A stretch of 64,000 nucleotides of DNA from G965233625 sp965233625 (GCA_965233625.1 OZ247499.1:496001-560000), one strand, 5' to 3'. Positions 34,369 through 44,708 are shown, counted from the stretch's first letter. The notes: generated by a model not told the origin, from the sequence alone. Numbers and translations: made by a program.

Positions 34369-37300
34369 ATGAAAACCATCAAACGACTGCTCGCCGCCAA
34401 CCGCGGTGAGATCGCGATTCGTATCTTCCGAAGCGCCCATGAACTGGGCATCCGCACCGTTGCCATCTACTCGCACGAAGACCGCTACGCCCTGCACCGC
34501 TTTAAGGCGGACGAAGCCTACATGAGCGGTTCGCCGGGCGAGCCGATTCAAGCTTATCTGAACATTGACGCAATTATCGCTCTGGCGAAGCAGCGGAAAA
34601 TTGATGCGATTCATCCCGGTTACGGTTTCCTCTCTGAAAACGCAGATTTCGCACAGGCGTGCGCCGACGCAGACATCACGTTCGTCGGACCACGGGTCGA
34701 AACGCTGAAACAGCTTGGCGACAAAATCTCCGCCCGCAAGATCGCAGAGCAGGCTGGCGTACCCGTCCTGGGCGGCAGCAGTGCAGCCATCCGCGACACA
34801 AAACACGGCCGCAAACTAGCCGCCAAAGCTGGCTACCCGATCATCCTCAAGGCGGCCCATGGCGGTGGCGGTCGCGGGATGCGGGTTGTGCGGTCTGAAG
34901 ACGAATTCGACAACGCCTATGAACAGGCACGACGTGAATCGCTGACTGCGTTTGGCAGCCCCGATATCTTCGTCGAGAAATTCATCGAACGCGCCCGCCA
35001 TATCGAAGTGCAGTTGCTGGGCGATCAGCACGGAAGCCTGGTCCACCTGTACGAACGCGATTGCTCCGTCCAGCGCCGGCATCAGAAGGTTGTAGAAATC
35101 GCACCAGCTCCCAACCTCAAGACCAAGGTCCGGGAGGCGCTGTGCGACGCCGCTATCGCGATTGGCGAGGCGGTTGATTACACCGCGGCAGGCACGGTGG
35201 AGTTTCTTGTCGATGCGGACACCAACGAGTTTTACTTCATCGAAGTGAACCCGCGGATTCAAGTCGAACACACCGTGACAGAGCAGGTTACGGGCGTGGA
35301 CTTGATCAAGTCGCAGATCCTTATCGCGCAAGGCACGCCGCTGGCGGATCAGTCGATCGATATTCCGTCGCAGGAAGCGATTAAGACGAACGGTTTCGCC
35401 GTGCAATGCCGCGTGACCACCGAAGATCCGGCCAACCATTTCATGCCCGACTACGGCCGCATGACGCATTATCGCTCTGCCAGCGGCATGGGAATCCGGC
35501 TCGACGCGGGCACTGCGTTCTCCGGCGCCGTGGTTCAGCCTTTCTACGATTCGCTGCTGGTAAAAGTCACCGCCTGGGCGCGGCATTTTAAAGACTCTGC
35601 CGCGCGGATGGACCGCTGTTTGCAGGAGTTCCGCATCCGCGGCGTGAAGACGAACATTCCATTTCTGCTCAAGCTGATTAAGCACCCCGTCTTCCTCAAA
35701 GGCGACTGCATCACGCGTTTCATTGATGAAACGCCCGAGCTATTCGCCTTCCCGCCACGTCGCGACCGCGCGACCCGGCTGTTGACCTATCTGGGTGACA
35801 CCATCGTTAATGGCAACGCCCTGGTGAAGGATCGTCCTGTCGCGCTCCGCCGCACGCCGGCGCCAATTCCCGATAGTTCCGCAGTGAAAGAAATCCCGGA
35901 CGGCATGCGGCAGAAGCTGCAGAAACTGGGGCCGGAAAAATTCGCCCAATGGGTGCGTAAGCAAAAGCCGTTGCTGATTACAGACACGACGTTCCGCGAC
36001 GCGCATCAGTCGCTGCTGGCAACCCGCGTCCGCACGTACGATCTGCTGCAGATCGCTGAAACCTACGCCAAGCTATGCCCCAACCTGTTTTCGCTGGAAA
36101 TGTGGGGCGGCGCCACGTTTGACACGTCGATGCGATTCCTGAACGAATCACCATGGCGACGGCTGGTGGAGTTGCGTGAACGGGTGCCGAACATTCTTTT
36201 TCAGATGCTGCTGCGGGCCTCTAACGCGGTCGGTTACACCAACTATCCCGACAATGTTGTAAAAACCTTTGTGGCGGAAGTCGCTGAGGGCGGCATTGAT
36301 GTCTTCCGCGTGTTCGACGCTTTGAACGGCGTGGCGAACATGCGTGTTGCGATGGAAGCGGTGATCAAAAGCGGCGCCATCTGCGAAGCTGCGATCTGCT
36401 ACTCGGGCGATATCACCAATCCCAAGCGCGACAAGTACGACCTGGCCTATTACGTGGAGATGGCCAAAGAGCTTGAAAAGATGGGCGCCCACATCTTAGC
36501 CATCAAAGACATGGCTGGCCTGTGCAAACCGGCAGCGGCGAAAACGCTGGTGAAAGCGCTGCGGCAGGAGGTGGGCATTCCGGTCCACTTCCACACGCAC
36601 GATACGGGCGGCATTCAAGGCGCATCCATTCTCAACGCGGCAGGCGCCGGACTGGATATTGCGGATGCGGCCATGGCGCCGATGTCGGGCGGTACGTCCC
36701 AGCCGAACATGAATACGCTCGTGGAAGCCATGCGGTTTAGTTCGCGCGATCCTGGTCTCTCCGGCGAACACCTCGACGCCATTGCTGAATACTGGCGCGG
36801 TGTCCGCGAGTTCTACGCCCCGTTCGAAAGCAGCGTGCTGCCTGCCGGCGCCGACCTTTACGAACACGAAATGCCCGGCGGCCAGTACACCAATCTGTTC
36901 CAGCAGGCGCGCGCTCTGGGACTGGCGGATCGTTGGAGCGAAGTCTGCCAGGTTTATGCCGGCGTCAACCAGTTGCTGGGCGATATCGTGAAGGTAACGC
37001 CAACATCAAAAGCCGTCGGCGATTTCGCCCTGTTCCTGATCGCCAACGATATGACGGCGGAAGACGTGCTGCAGACCGAACGCGAGCTTGCCTTCCCGCA
37101 ATCCGTCATCGACCTCGTCAGCGGCAACATGGGCCAGGCGATGGGCGGCTTCCCGAAGAAGGTCCGCGATAAGATTCTGCGAGGCGAAAAACCGCTACGT
37201 GGCAGACCGGGCGCCAGCCTACCTCCGGCAGACTTTAAGAAGACAGCCAAGAAGATGCAGACGCAGCTTGGCCGTGAACCCGAAAACCGCGAAGTGGTTT

Positions 37301-37818
37301 CGCAACTGCTTTATCCGCAGGTTTTCGACGCGTACGCTGAGCACGTCAAAAAGTACGGCGATACCAGCATCCTGCCCACGCCTGCATTCTTCTACGGTTT
37401 AGAGCCGAACGAAGAAATCGCGGTCGATATCGAACCGGGCAAAACGCTGATCATCCGCTTCCTGACTGTTAGCCAGCCGCATGCCGATGGCCGCCGGACG
37501 GTGTTCTTTGAACTGAACGGGCAGCCGCGTGAAGTGAGCATCGTTGACGCATCACAAGAGCCAGACGCCCCCGCCCATCCGCAGGCCGACCCGTCAAATC
37601 CTGGGCACGTCGGTTCCGTAATGCCCGGAATGGTGTTTAACGTGACCGTGGAAGTGGGCGACACAGTCGCGCCGGGCCAGAAGCTGCTGACGCTGGAAGC
37701 TATGAAGATGCAGACGGCGATTACCGCTGACGTTGCGGGCACCGTTTCGGCAGTTCATGTGAAGGCAGGCAGCCAGGTCGAAACAGGCGATCTGTTAATT
37801 ACGATTGATGTGAAGTAA
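34369..37818 (+). CDS. pyc: Pyruvate carboxylase
   Basis: 1149 residues from the ATG at 34369; the frame is open 12 codons upstream. Domains in order: biotin carboxylase (1-455; IKRLLAANRGEIAIR, the Gly-rich AAHGGGGRGMRVV ATP loop, EVNPRIQVEHTVTE), carboxyltransferase (about 525-800; DTTFRDAHQSLLATRVRT, and MAGLCKP with the carboxy-lysine-type metal site region), PC tetramerisation/allosteric region, and a C-terminal biotinyl domain with EAMKMQ, Lys1113 being the biotin site. Known: ATP- and bicarbonate-dependent conversion of pyruvate to oxaloacetate, an anaplerotic step. Full length, the single-chain form of the family. Confidence 0.98.
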   Translation: MKTIKRLLAANRGEIAIRIFRSAHELGIRTVAIYSHEDRYALHRFKADEAYMSGSPGEPIQAYLNIDAIIALAKQRKIDAIHPGYGFLSENADFAQACADADITFVGPRVETLKQLGDKISARKIAEQAGVPVLGGSSAAIRDTKHGRKLAAKAGYPIILKAAHGGGGRGMRVVRSEDEFDNAYEQARRESLTAFGSPDIFVEKFIERARHIEVQLLGDQHGSLVHLYERDCSVQRRHQKVVEIAPAPNLKTKVREALCDAAIAIGEAVDYTAAGTVEFLVDADTNEFYFIEVNPRIQVEHTVTEQVTGVDLIKSQILIAQGTPLADQSIDIPSQEAIKTNGFAVQCRVTTEDPANHFMPDYGRMTHYRSASGMGIRLDAGTAFSGAVVQPFYDSLLVKVTAWARHFKDSAARMDRCLQEFRIRGVKTNIPFLLKLIKHPVFLKGDCITRFIDETPELFAFPPRRDRATRLLTYLGDTIVNGNALVKDRPVALRRTPAPIPDSSAVKEIPDGMRQKLQKLGPEKFAQWVRKQKPLLITDTTFRDAHQSLLATRVRTYDLLQIAETYAKLCPNLFSLEMWGGATFDTSMRFLNESPWRRLVELRERVPNILFQMLLRASNAVGYTNYPDNVVKTFVAEVAEGGIDVFRVFDALNGVANMRVAMEAVIKSGAICEAAICYSGDITNPKRDKYDLAYYVEMAKELEKMGAHILAIKDMAGLCKPAAAKTLVKALRQEVGIPVHFHTHDTGGIQGASILNAAGAGLDIADAAMAPMSGGTSQPNMNTLVEAMRFSSRDPGLSGEHLDAIAEYWRGVREFYAPFESSVLPAGADLYEHEMPGGQYTNLFQQARALGLADRWSEVCQVYAGVNQLLGDIVKVTPTSKAVGDFALFLIANDMTAEDVLQTERELAFPQSVIDLVSGNMGQAMGGFPKKVRDKILRGEKPLRGRPGASLPPADFKKTAKKMQTQLGREPENREVVSQLLYPQVFDAYAEHVKKYGDTSILPTPAFFYGLEPNEEIAVDIEPGKTLIIRFLTVSQPHADGRRTVFFELNGQPREVSIVDASQEPDAPAHPQADPSNPGHVGSVMPGMVFNVTVEVGDTVAPGQKLLTLEAMKMQTAITADVAGTVSAVHVKAGSQVETGDLLITIDVK

Positions 37819-37851
37819 GTTCCTCCCCTTTTGCAAAGCGATCAACACTTC

Positions 37852-38706
37852 ATGAACACGCGGATTTTCTTATCGCCAGCACTCGTGGATGTTTCGCGAC
37901 TGTTAATGGCCGTGCTGGCGACCATTTGCCTTTTCGCACCGCAGGCAACCGCCCAGCAGAAAATCCCGACGCGGCAAGAGGTGGACGTGGTGGCCCATCG
38001 CGGCTTCTCAGCCGTGGCGCCGGAAAATACCCTTGCAGCGATCAAGGCCGCCATCAAGGCGGGCGCCACCGGATGTGAGTTCGATGTTTACGCCTGTGGC
38101 AGCGGCGAAATCGTGCTGATGCATGATAAAACCGTCAAACGCACCACCAGCGGCGATGGTAAAGTCACAGAGCTTTCGCTCCAGCAGCTTCGCAAACTCG
38201 ACGCGGGCACGTGGAAGGACAAACGCTACGCAGGCGAAAAAGTGCCTTTGCTGAGCGAGGCGTTGAAGCTTCTCAAAGACAGCGGCTGTCAGCCGGTGAT
38301 CGAAATCAAAATGGAAGGTATCTCCCGCCAGGTGATTGAAGATGTGCGGAAGGCGGGCATGCTCCGCAAGGCCGCCATCATCGCCTTCAGCGCGAATGTA
38401 GTGCGGGAGATCCGCAGCCTCGAGCCTGGCATCGAATGCGCGTGGCTGTGCAGCAAAACTCCTGCCGGCACAGCCGCAGAAAAAGCAACCTGGCTGAAAA
38501 AACAGGCAACTGCTTGCAAAGCGAAGTTGCTCGACTTGAATCATAAAATGCTGTCGGCGGAACTGATTGAAGAGCTAAAAAAGCGCGGCTTCGGCGTCTG
38601 GACCTGGACGGTTAACGACAAGCAGAGGATGCAGCAGCTACAACAATGGGGTGTCGATAGCATCACCACCGACAAGCCAGACCTGCTAACAGCAGGCGCG
38701 AAGTAG
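37852..38706 (+). CDS. Glycerophosphodiester phosphodiesterase, exported
   Basis: 284 residues from the ATG at 37852. Seen: signal peptide (MAVLATICLFAPQATAQ region), then the GDPD catalytic set: VVAHRGFSAVAPENT with the HR-G and E-N-T residues, GCEFDVYAC with the metal-binding E-x-D, and VLMHDKTVKRTTSGDGKV with the second catalytic His. The final strands (FGVWTWTVND and GVDSITTDKPD) are the usual barrel end. Known: hydrolyses glycerophosphodiesters to glycerol-3-phosphate and an alcohol in the periplasm. Follows pyruvate carboxylase by 33 bases. Confidence 0.95.
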   Translation: MNTRIFLSPALVDVSRLLMAVLATICLFAPQATAQQKIPTRQEVDVVAHRGFSAVAPENTLAAIKAAIKAGATGCEFDVYACGSGEIVLMHDKTVKRTTSGDGKVTELSLQQLRKLDAGTWKDKRYAGEKVPLLSEALKLLKDSGCQPVIEIKMEGISRQVIEDVRKAGMLRKAAIIAFSANVVREIRSLEPGIECAWLCSKTPAGTAAEKATWLKKQATACKAKLLDLNHKMLSAELIEELKKRGFGVWTWTVNDKQRMQQLQQWGVDSITTDKPDLLTAGAK

Positions 38707-38738
38707 ATTCCTGTTCCTGTTTCTTGAGGGTCGCTGTT

Positions 38739-39278
38739 ATGTCGCTGAAGAAATTAGCCCCGCAGGTGGCGATTGCATTCGCCATTCTTTTCGCATGCGA
38801 CTTGCCAATCGCATCTGCCATGGAGGAAGACGCAGCGGTTGTGGCAGAATTAGACTCATTCTGGGAAGAAGTTTCGCGTTGCGTGCAGATGGGTGATTTT
38901 CAAGGCTACGCTGCCACTTGTCACAAACAGGGCGTGCTGGTTTCAGGTGTGAAAGAAAACAGTCAGCCGCTGTCCGAAGCGCTCAAACGCTGGAAGCCGG
39001 GCATCGAAGACACACGCACCGGCAAGATGAAAGCCGACGTGCAATTCCGGTTTACCCGCCGTTTGATCAGTAAGACCACCGCGCACGAAACGGGCATCTT
39101 CCGCTACACCAGCCAGCCGCAAGGCTCGGAGGAAAAGGTGGAATATGTGCATTTCGAAGCATTGCTGATTAAGCAAGGAAACAAGTGGCGGACAATGATG
39201 GAGTTTCAAAAGTCCGAAGCTACGCTGGAACAATGGCAGGCGATTAAGCCGCGACGTGAAAAACCGGACATCCGCTAA
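38739..39278 (+). CDS. Exported NTF2/SnoaL-like protein, unknown
   Basis: 179 residues from the ATG at 38739, with TTGAGGG about eight bases upstream. Seen: signal peptide (VAIAFAILFACDLPIASAM), then an alpha+beta domain of about 140 residues starting AVVAELDSFWEEVSRCVQMGDFQGYAAT, which resembles the helix opening of SnoaL/NTF2-like domains. No catalytic residues can be named. It follows the GDPD gene by 32 bases and may be in the same transcript. Confidence 0.75.
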   Translation: MSLKKLAPQVAIAFAILFACDLPIASAMEEDAAVVAELDSFWEEVSRCVQMGDFQGYAATCHKQGVLVSGVKENSQPLSEALKRWKPGIEDTRTGKMKADVQFRFTRRLISKTTAHETGIFRYTSQPQGSEEKVEYVHFEALLIKQGNKWRTMMEFQKSEATLEQWQAIKPRREKPDIR

Positions 39279-39381
39279 TAAACCGGTAAGACGTCTCCAC
39301 TGTGGCAATAATTTGCGTTTGCCGCGCATCCTATATTGCCCAGCGACTCGTCCTTCTCAAGTTCACTCACGGTGCAACAAC

Positions 39382-40665
39382 ATGATCCGCATTTCTCTGC
39401 TGTTTCTGACCGTTCTGATTGCAAGCAACGCCGTTGAAGCTACCGCCCAGAACTGGCCGCAGTTCCGTGGCCCGGACGGCAACGCGACGGCGCCTGAAAA
39501 ATCGACGCCGCCGATCCAGTGGAGTGCAACGCGGAACATCGCCTGGAAGACGCCGCTGCCAGGCCGCGGTTCTTCCAGCCCTATCGTCTGGGAAGACCGT
39601 ATTTTCCTTACCGCTTACACGGGCTTTGGCACTGAAGAAGCCGGTACGGATGACCCGTCAAAGCTGCGTCTGCATGTGATCTGCCTGGATAGGAAGAGCG
39701 GAAAAGTTCTCTGGAACCGCGATATTGCGGCCAGCAAGCAGACACAGAAGTTCTCGCAACGCATTGCGGATCACGGTTACGCGACCAGCACACCCGCAAC
39801 TGATGGTGAGGCTGTTTACGCCTACTTCGGCGTTTCGGGCGTGGTCGCCTACGACATGGACGGGAAACTTCTCTGGCAGGCTGAAACAGGCACAGGCACG
39901 GCAGGGTTCGGCTCGGCGGCTTCGCCCGTGGTGTTCGAGGATCTGTTGCTGGTCAACGCCAGCATCGAGAGTCAGTCGCTGTTCGCCTTCGACAAGAAGA
40001 CCGGCAAAGAAGCATGGAAAGTCAGTGGCATCAACCGCTCGTGGACAACACCCTGCGTGGCGAAAACTGCAGAGGGCGAAAGCGAACTGATCCTGAATCA
40101 GAAAGACACCGTCTTCGGCTTCAACCCGCGGACCGGCAAGCGGCTGTGGAGTTGCGACGCGATTGATGACTATGTGGTGCCCGTGCCAGTTTCGCACGAG
40201 GGCATTGTGTATTGCCTGGGCGGACGAACCAACCGCAGCGCGGCGATCAAGCTGGGCGGACGGGGCGACGTAACGAAGTCGCACCGGCTTTGGCTGGTGA
40301 ACATCGGCGCCAACGTCACATCGCCCGTCTATCACGATGGCCATCTGTACTGGGCTAGTGACAAAGGTGTGGCAAACTGTCTGGAAGCAAAAACCGGCAA
40401 GTCCATCTACCGCGAACGGCTGGCCACACGTTCGCGTATTTACGCTTCGATCATCAAAGCTGGTTCGCACCTGTATATCACCACGCGTGACAAGGGCGTG
40501 ATCGTGCTCAATGCGACGCCGGAATACAAGGAAGTCGCGGTCAATACGATCGAATCGGACGAGGACCTGGTCAACGCCAGCCCTGCCGTCAGCGGCGACC
40601 AGTTGCTGATGCGGACGGATTCCTTTCTGTACTGCATCGGCGGCAATAGTGGCAGCGGTGAGTAG
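39382..40665 (+). CDS. Exported PQQ-repeat beta-propeller protein
   Basis: 427 residues from the ATG at 39382; the frame is open 42 codons further upstream but the signal peptide (MIRISLLFLTVLIASNAVEA) begins here. Seen: NWPQFRGPDGNA, the standard planctomycete opening of these proteins, then about seven WD/PQQ-like blades with repeated KSGKVLWNRDI, MDGKLLWQAETG, KTGKEAWKVSG and RTGKRLWSCDA. Known: this 'outer membrane protein assembly BamB-like/PQQ-binding-like' family is abundant in planctomycetes; PQQ binding is not usually shown. No dehydrogenase domain. Function probably scaffold or carbohydrate-related; uncertain. Confidence 0.92.
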   Translation: MIRISLLFLTVLIASNAVEATAQNWPQFRGPDGNATAPEKSTPPIQWSATRNIAWKTPLPGRGSSSPIVWEDRIFLTAYTGFGTEEAGTDDPSKLRLHVICLDRKSGKVLWNRDIAASKQTQKFSQRIADHGYATSTPATDGEAVYAYFGVSGVVAYDMDGKLLWQAETGTGTAGFGSAASPVVFEDLLLVNASIESQSLFAFDKKTGKEAWKVSGINRSWTTPCVAKTAEGESELILNQKDTVFGFNPRTGKRLWSCDAIDDYVVPVPVSHEGIVYCLGGRTNRSAAIKLGGRGDVTKSHRLWLVNIGANVTSPVYHDGHLYWASDKGVANCLEAKTGKSIYRERLATRSRIYASIIKAGSHLYITTRDKGVIVLNATPEYKEVAVNTIESDEDLVNASPAVSGDQLLMRTDSFLYCIGGNSGSGE

Positions 40666-40771
40666 AACGCTCACTCGCATGGGCGTGTAGGCATCCTGTT
40701 GGATCCGGGTGTATTTCCGTAGAATAAGGGGTTGTGGCAGCCGCCCTCTATTCCCGCGTCAGAATACACCC

Positions 40772-42568
40772 ATGAAACACATCCGCAATTTCTGCATCAT
40801 CGCCCATATTGACCATGGGAAATCGACGTTAGCCGACCGGCTGATTCAGACCTGCAACGCCGTTTCGCAACGCGAACTGCACGAGCAGATGCTGGATTCG
40901 ATGGAGATCGAGCGCGAACGCGGCATCACCATCAAGAGCAACACGATCTCGCTTAATTACCAGGCGGAAGACGGTGAGGATTATCTACTCAACCTGATCG
41001 ACACACCCGGCCACGTCGATTTTTCGCACGAAGTCCGCCGGTCGCTCATGGCCTGCGAGGGCGCCCTGATTGTTGTGGATGCATCGCAGGGCGTAGAAGC
41101 GCAGACCGTTGCCAATCTGTACCTGGCGATGGAGCACGATCTAGAACTGCTGCCGGTGATCAACAAGATCGATCTACCCGCCGCAGATATCGAACGCGCG
41201 CAGGAAGCGATCGACGCAGAACTGGGACTGGACCCCTTCGAAGCGATTCCCGTTTCCGCCAAAAAAGGCATCGGGATCGAAGAACTGCTGGCCGCCATCG
41301 TCAAGCGGCTGCCGCCACCTACGGGCGACGATCAGGCGCCGTTGAAAGCGCTGGTGTTTGACGCCCACTTCGACAAATACCGCGGCGTCATTCTGCAAGT
41401 CCGCGTGATGGAGGGCACGATCAAGCCCCGTGATGAAATCCACTTCATGCACGCCGGCCGCAACTTCACCGTGGACGAACTGGGACACAACCAGTTTAAA
41501 CTGATGCCCCGTAAGCAGCTTTCCGCGGGTGAGGTGGGCTACATCGTGGCAGGTGTGAAGAGCGTGCAGGATATCGAAATCGGTGACACAATCACCCTGG
41601 CGGATAAGCCTGCTGCTGAGCCGATCCCCGGATATCAGGAAGCGAAACAGGTCGTGTTCTCTTCCATTTACCCGATGAGCACTGATCAGTACCGCGACCT
41701 CAGCAAGGCCCTCGATAAACTCGCAATCAACGATGCAGCCTTAACCTATGAGAAGGATAGCTCGGCAGCACTCGGCTTTGGCTTCCGCTGCGGCTTCCTT
41801 GGGCTGCTGCATCTGGATGTTGTCCAGGAACGCTTGCAGCGCGAGTTTGACATCGGCCTCGTCATTTCGGCGCCTTCGGTGATGTACAAACTGACGCTGA
41901 AAGACGGCACAGAGACGCAGGTGGACAACCCCGCTAACTGGCCCGATCCGATGAAGATCGATTCGGCGACGGAGCCATATATCAAGGCTTCCATCCTCAC
42001 GCCGGAAGAATACGTCGGGCCGGTCATGGAGCTTTGCCGGGAGCACCGCTCTGAAAGTCAGACGATGAACTACCTCTCCGCAGGTCGCATCGAAGTCACC
42101 AGCGAGATGCCACTGGGCGAAGTGCTGTTTGACTTTTATGGCAAGCTGAAAATGATTACACGCGGCTATGGTTCTTTTGACTATGTGCCGACGGACTACC
42201 GGGCGACCGACGTGGTGAAGGTGGACATTCTGGTCAACAAAGAGCCGGTGGATACACTTTCGTACCTCGTACATCGAGACAAAGCCCGTGCCCGCGCTCT
42301 GCACTACTGCGAGCAACTCGCCGAAGCGATTCCACGGCACCAGTTTAAGATCCCCATTCAGGGCGTGATCGGCGGCACCGTGATCGCGCGGTCCACCATC
42401 GCGCCGTATCGCAAAGATGTGACCGAAAAGCTTTATGGCGGCGACGTGACACGCAAGAACAAGCTGCTTGATAAGCAGAAAAAAGGTAAGGCTCGGATGA
42501 AGCAGTTTGGCAGTGTTAACATTCCGCAGAAGGCGTTCGTTTCTGTCCTGCGTGCAGAAAGTAAGTAA
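40772..42568 (+). CDS. lepA: Elongation factor 4 (LepA)
   Basis: 598 residues from the ATG at 40772, the normal length. Seen: G1 AHIDHGKST, G2/G3 region ERERGITIKSNT and DTPGHVDF, G4 NKID, G5 SAKKG; then domain II, LepA-specific GFRCGFLGLLHLDVVQERL, and the C-terminal domain with PYRKDVTEKLYGGDVTRKNK and KQKKGKARMKQFG. Known: ribosome-associated GTPase influencing translocation and subunit assembly. Single gene between the PQQ protein and the ABM gene on the same strand. Confidence 0.98.
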   Translation: MKHIRNFCIIAHIDHGKSTLADRLIQTCNAVSQRELHEQMLDSMEIERERGITIKSNTISLNYQAEDGEDYLLNLIDTPGHVDFSHEVRRSLMACEGALIVVDASQGVEAQTVANLYLAMEHDLELLPVINKIDLPAADIERAQEAIDAELGLDPFEAIPVSAKKGIGIEELLAAIVKRLPPPTGDDQAPLKALVFDAHFDKYRGVILQVRVMEGTIKPRDEIHFMHAGRNFTVDELGHNQFKLMPRKQLSAGEVGYIVAGVKSVQDIEIGDTITLADKPAAEPIPGYQEAKQVVFSSIYPMSTDQYRDLSKALDKLAINDAALTYEKDSSAALGFGFRCGFLGLLHLDVVQERLQREFDIGLVISAPSVMYKLTLKDGTETQVDNPANWPDPMKIDSATEPYIKASILTPEEYVGPVMELCREHRSESQTMNYLSAGRIEVTSEMPLGEVLFDFYGKLKMITRGYGSFDYVPTDYRATDVVKVDILVNKEPVDTLSYLVHRDKARARALHYCEQLAEAIPRHQFKIPIQGVIGGTVIARSTIAPYRKDVTEKLYGGDVTRKNKLLDKQKKGKARMKQFGSVNIPQKAFVSVLRAESK

Positions 42569-42664
42569 CGTCGTCCATCCACTTCCGCTGAAAACACCCG
42601 GCGCCTAAACTGTCGTCACGCCCCATTTGATACAGAAGAAAAGAACCACTGCGAGATTTACAAG

Positions 42665-42949
42665 ATGATTACCGTCGGAATGAACTACCAGGTTATTGAA
42701 GGCAAACAGCAGGATTTTGAAAGCAAATTCGCCGCCGTGATCGACGCGCTTGAAGTCGCCGACGGCCATAGCAGCTCCAAGCTCTGGAAAGATGTGGCCG
42801 ACAACGCTTCGTACCTCATCACCAGCGAATGGTCCGACGAATCCGCCTTCACCGCCTTTATCCGCAGCGACGAGTTCCGCTCTGTAACCAACTGGGGCAA
42901 AGAGCAGATTCTGGCGGGTCGGCCGCAGCATAAGATCTACAAGAACTAA
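42665..42949 (+). CDS. ABM-family (antibiotic biosynthesis monooxygenase-like) protein
   Basis: 94 residues. Seen: the ferredoxin-like fold of the ABM family, MITVGMNYQVIEGKQQDFE, then SSKLWKDVADNASYLITSEW and ESAFTAFIRSDEF. Known: cofactor-free monooxygenases or heme-degrading enzymes share it, but in many bacteria the role is unknown. No heme-binding Asn/Trp pair can be assigned confidently. Follows lepA by 96 bases and precedes the DnaJ-like gene by 75 bases. Confidence 0.82.
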   Translation: MITVGMNYQVIEGKQQDFESKFAAVIDALEVADGHSSSKLWKDVADNASYLITSEWSDESAFTAFIRSDEFRSVTNWGKEQILAGRPQHKIYKN

Positions 42950-43024
42950 CGGAATTCACACAACATCACGCCGCATCCATGCGGTTGTACGGAAGATTTT
43001 CATACCAGCGGCGAACAACCTAAA

Positions 43025-43987
43025 ATGGACGAGGACTACTACAAACTGCTGGGCGTTTCGCGCAACGCTTCTACGGATGATATCCAGAAGGCATACCGGA
43101 AGATGGCGCATAAGTACCATCCGGATGTCAACGATAGCGCCGATGCGCAGGAGAAATTTCAGCAGATTCAAAAAGCTTACGATGTGCTGAACGATCCCGA
43201 CAAACGGGAACTGTACAACCAGTATGGAAGCTCGTTTGAACAGATGGGCGAAGGTCCATTCCACCCGGGCCAGGGCGGCGGCGCCCAGGTGGACTTCAGC
43301 CAGATCTTCGGCCAGGGTGGCGGCGGCGCTGGTATGGGCGGGTTTGAAGATATCTTCCGGCAGTTCTCCGGGGGAGCGGCCGGCGGAGCGCCGTTCGGAG
43401 CTGATCCCCGCGCCGGGCGCCGGGCACAACCGCCACAACGCGGTCGCGATATCGAGCATGAGCTGACCACAACTTTTCAGACATCCGTACGCGGCGGCGA
43501 AGCCCACATTTCCATGCAGCGCGGCGGCAAGACCGAAAACATTTCTGTCAAAATTCCAGCCGGAATCGAAGACGGGAAAAAAATACGTCTCCGCGGTCAG
43601 GGGCAGCAGTCTCCCAACGGCGGCAAGCCGGGCGATCTGCTCATCCGCGTGCGTGTTTCTTCGCATCCCTACTTCACACGCAGTGGCCGCAATCTGGAAG
43701 TCAAGCTGCCGGTGTCCCTCAAAGAAGCGGTCTTGGGCGGAAAGGTCGATGTGCCGACGCCCAAAGGAACGATCTCGTTGACGGTGCCGCCTGGCACTTC
43801 CAGCGGAAAGCGGTTGCGTGTGAAAGGTCATGGCGTTGCGCCAGACAGCGATTCACCCGGCGATCTGTTTGTGGAAGTGCAGATTGTGCTGCCGTCTAAC
43901 TCTGCGGATCTGGCATCGGATGCGGAGAAGTTCCTCAGCGATGTAGACGCAGCGACCGGCGATCCACGCAAAGATTATCGCTGGTAA
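43025..43987 (+). CDS. DnaJ-type co-chaperone, CbpA-like (no zinc finger)
   Basis: 320 residues. Seen: J domain at 1-72 with HPD at 32-34 (HKYHPDVND), a Gly/Phe-rich linker (about 80-145; GQGGGAQVDFSQIFGQGGGG), and DnaJ_C substrate-binding domains from 145. There are no CxxCxGxG zinc repeats, so it is the class B/CbpA type. Known: stimulates Hsp70 ATPase. The Hsp70-like protein 720 bases downstream and this gene could be functional partners (inference). Confidence 0.94.
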   Translation: MDEDYYKLLGVSRNASTDDIQKAYRKMAHKYHPDVNDSADAQEKFQQIQKAYDVLNDPDKRELYNQYGSSFEQMGEGPFHPGQGGGAQVDFSQIFGQGGGGAGMGGFEDIFRQFSGGAAGGAPFGADPRAGRRAQPPQRGRDIEHELTTTFQTSVRGGEAHISMQRGGKTENISVKIPAGIEDGKKIRLRGQGQQSPNGGKPGDLLIRVRVSSHPYFTRSGRNLEVKLPVSLKEAVLGGKVDVPTPKGTISLTVPPGTSSGKRLRVKGHGVAPDSDSPGDLFVEVQIVLPSNSADLASDAEKFLSDVDAATGDPRKDYRW

Positions 43988-44117
43988 CGGCAGTGACTGG
44001 ACCGGGCTTGCCTGCGGGCTACTTACGCAGGCGGCTTGCGCCGTTAAAATGGGCTGATTCCAGCAGGTTCCGCTTGCTTACTCCGTATCATTCCGCATGA
44101 CTTGAAGAGATTACAGT

Positions 44118-44660
44118 ATGGCCATCGGCGTAGCGTTTCGTGCTTTTTTTGCAGCTTTGGGCGGTGGCGAAAAAGCACAGCGGATAGAGGCCGCGTTGAG
44201 CGATCAGCCCGCGCAGGACGCGCTGCCGGTGCCTAAAGAGAAGGAAAAGAAAACCGCGGAGCCGAAACCGAAGAAGCCCGCACGAAGCGACGCCGTCACG
44301 CTGCTGGCAGCCTTGCAACGCGAAGCGCGGCTCGTGGATATCGTCAAAGAACCATTAGACGGATATTCCGATAGCCAGGTTGGCGCTGCCGCACGCGATG
44401 TCTTGCGCGACACCGCTGCCGTGCTCGACCGCATGTTCGCCCTGGCGCCAATCGTGGACGAAGAAGAAAACGCCGTGGTTGAAACGCCCGCCGACTTCGA
44501 TCCGGCGCGTTATAAGCTGTCCGGCAATGTCGGTGGTACGCCGCCTTTCAAAGGCTCGCTGGTTCATCACGGCTGGGAAGCCACGCGCTGTGAACTTCCG
44601 CAATGGAATGGCAGCGACGAAGCCGCCCGCGTAATCGCCCCGGTAGAACTGGAACTTTAA
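44118..44660 (+). CDS. DUF2760 protein
   Basis: 180 residues. Seen: an N-terminal hydrophobic start (MAIGVAFRAFFAALGGG), a Lys/Pro-rich linker (36-58), then the DUF2760 domain (LLAALQREARLVDIVKEPLDGYSDSQVGAA...). Known: DUF2760 genes are regularly found beside divergent Hsp70 genes in bacteria; the function is not known. Here the Hsp70 gene begins 48 bases downstream on the same strand, which confirms the pairing. Confidence 0.9.
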   Translation: MAIGVAFRAFFAALGGGEKAQRIEAALSDQPAQDALPVPKEKEKKTAEPKPKKPARSDAVTLLAALQREARLVDIVKEPLDGYSDSQVGAAARDVLRDTAAVLDRMFALAPIVDEEENAVVETPADFDPARYKLSGNVGGTPPFKGSLVHHGWEATRCELPQWNGSDEAARVIAPVELEL

Positions 44661-44708
44661 TTCTACGCGGGTTCAACCACTCATTTTCCGCTCCAGGAGC
44701 GAAATCCG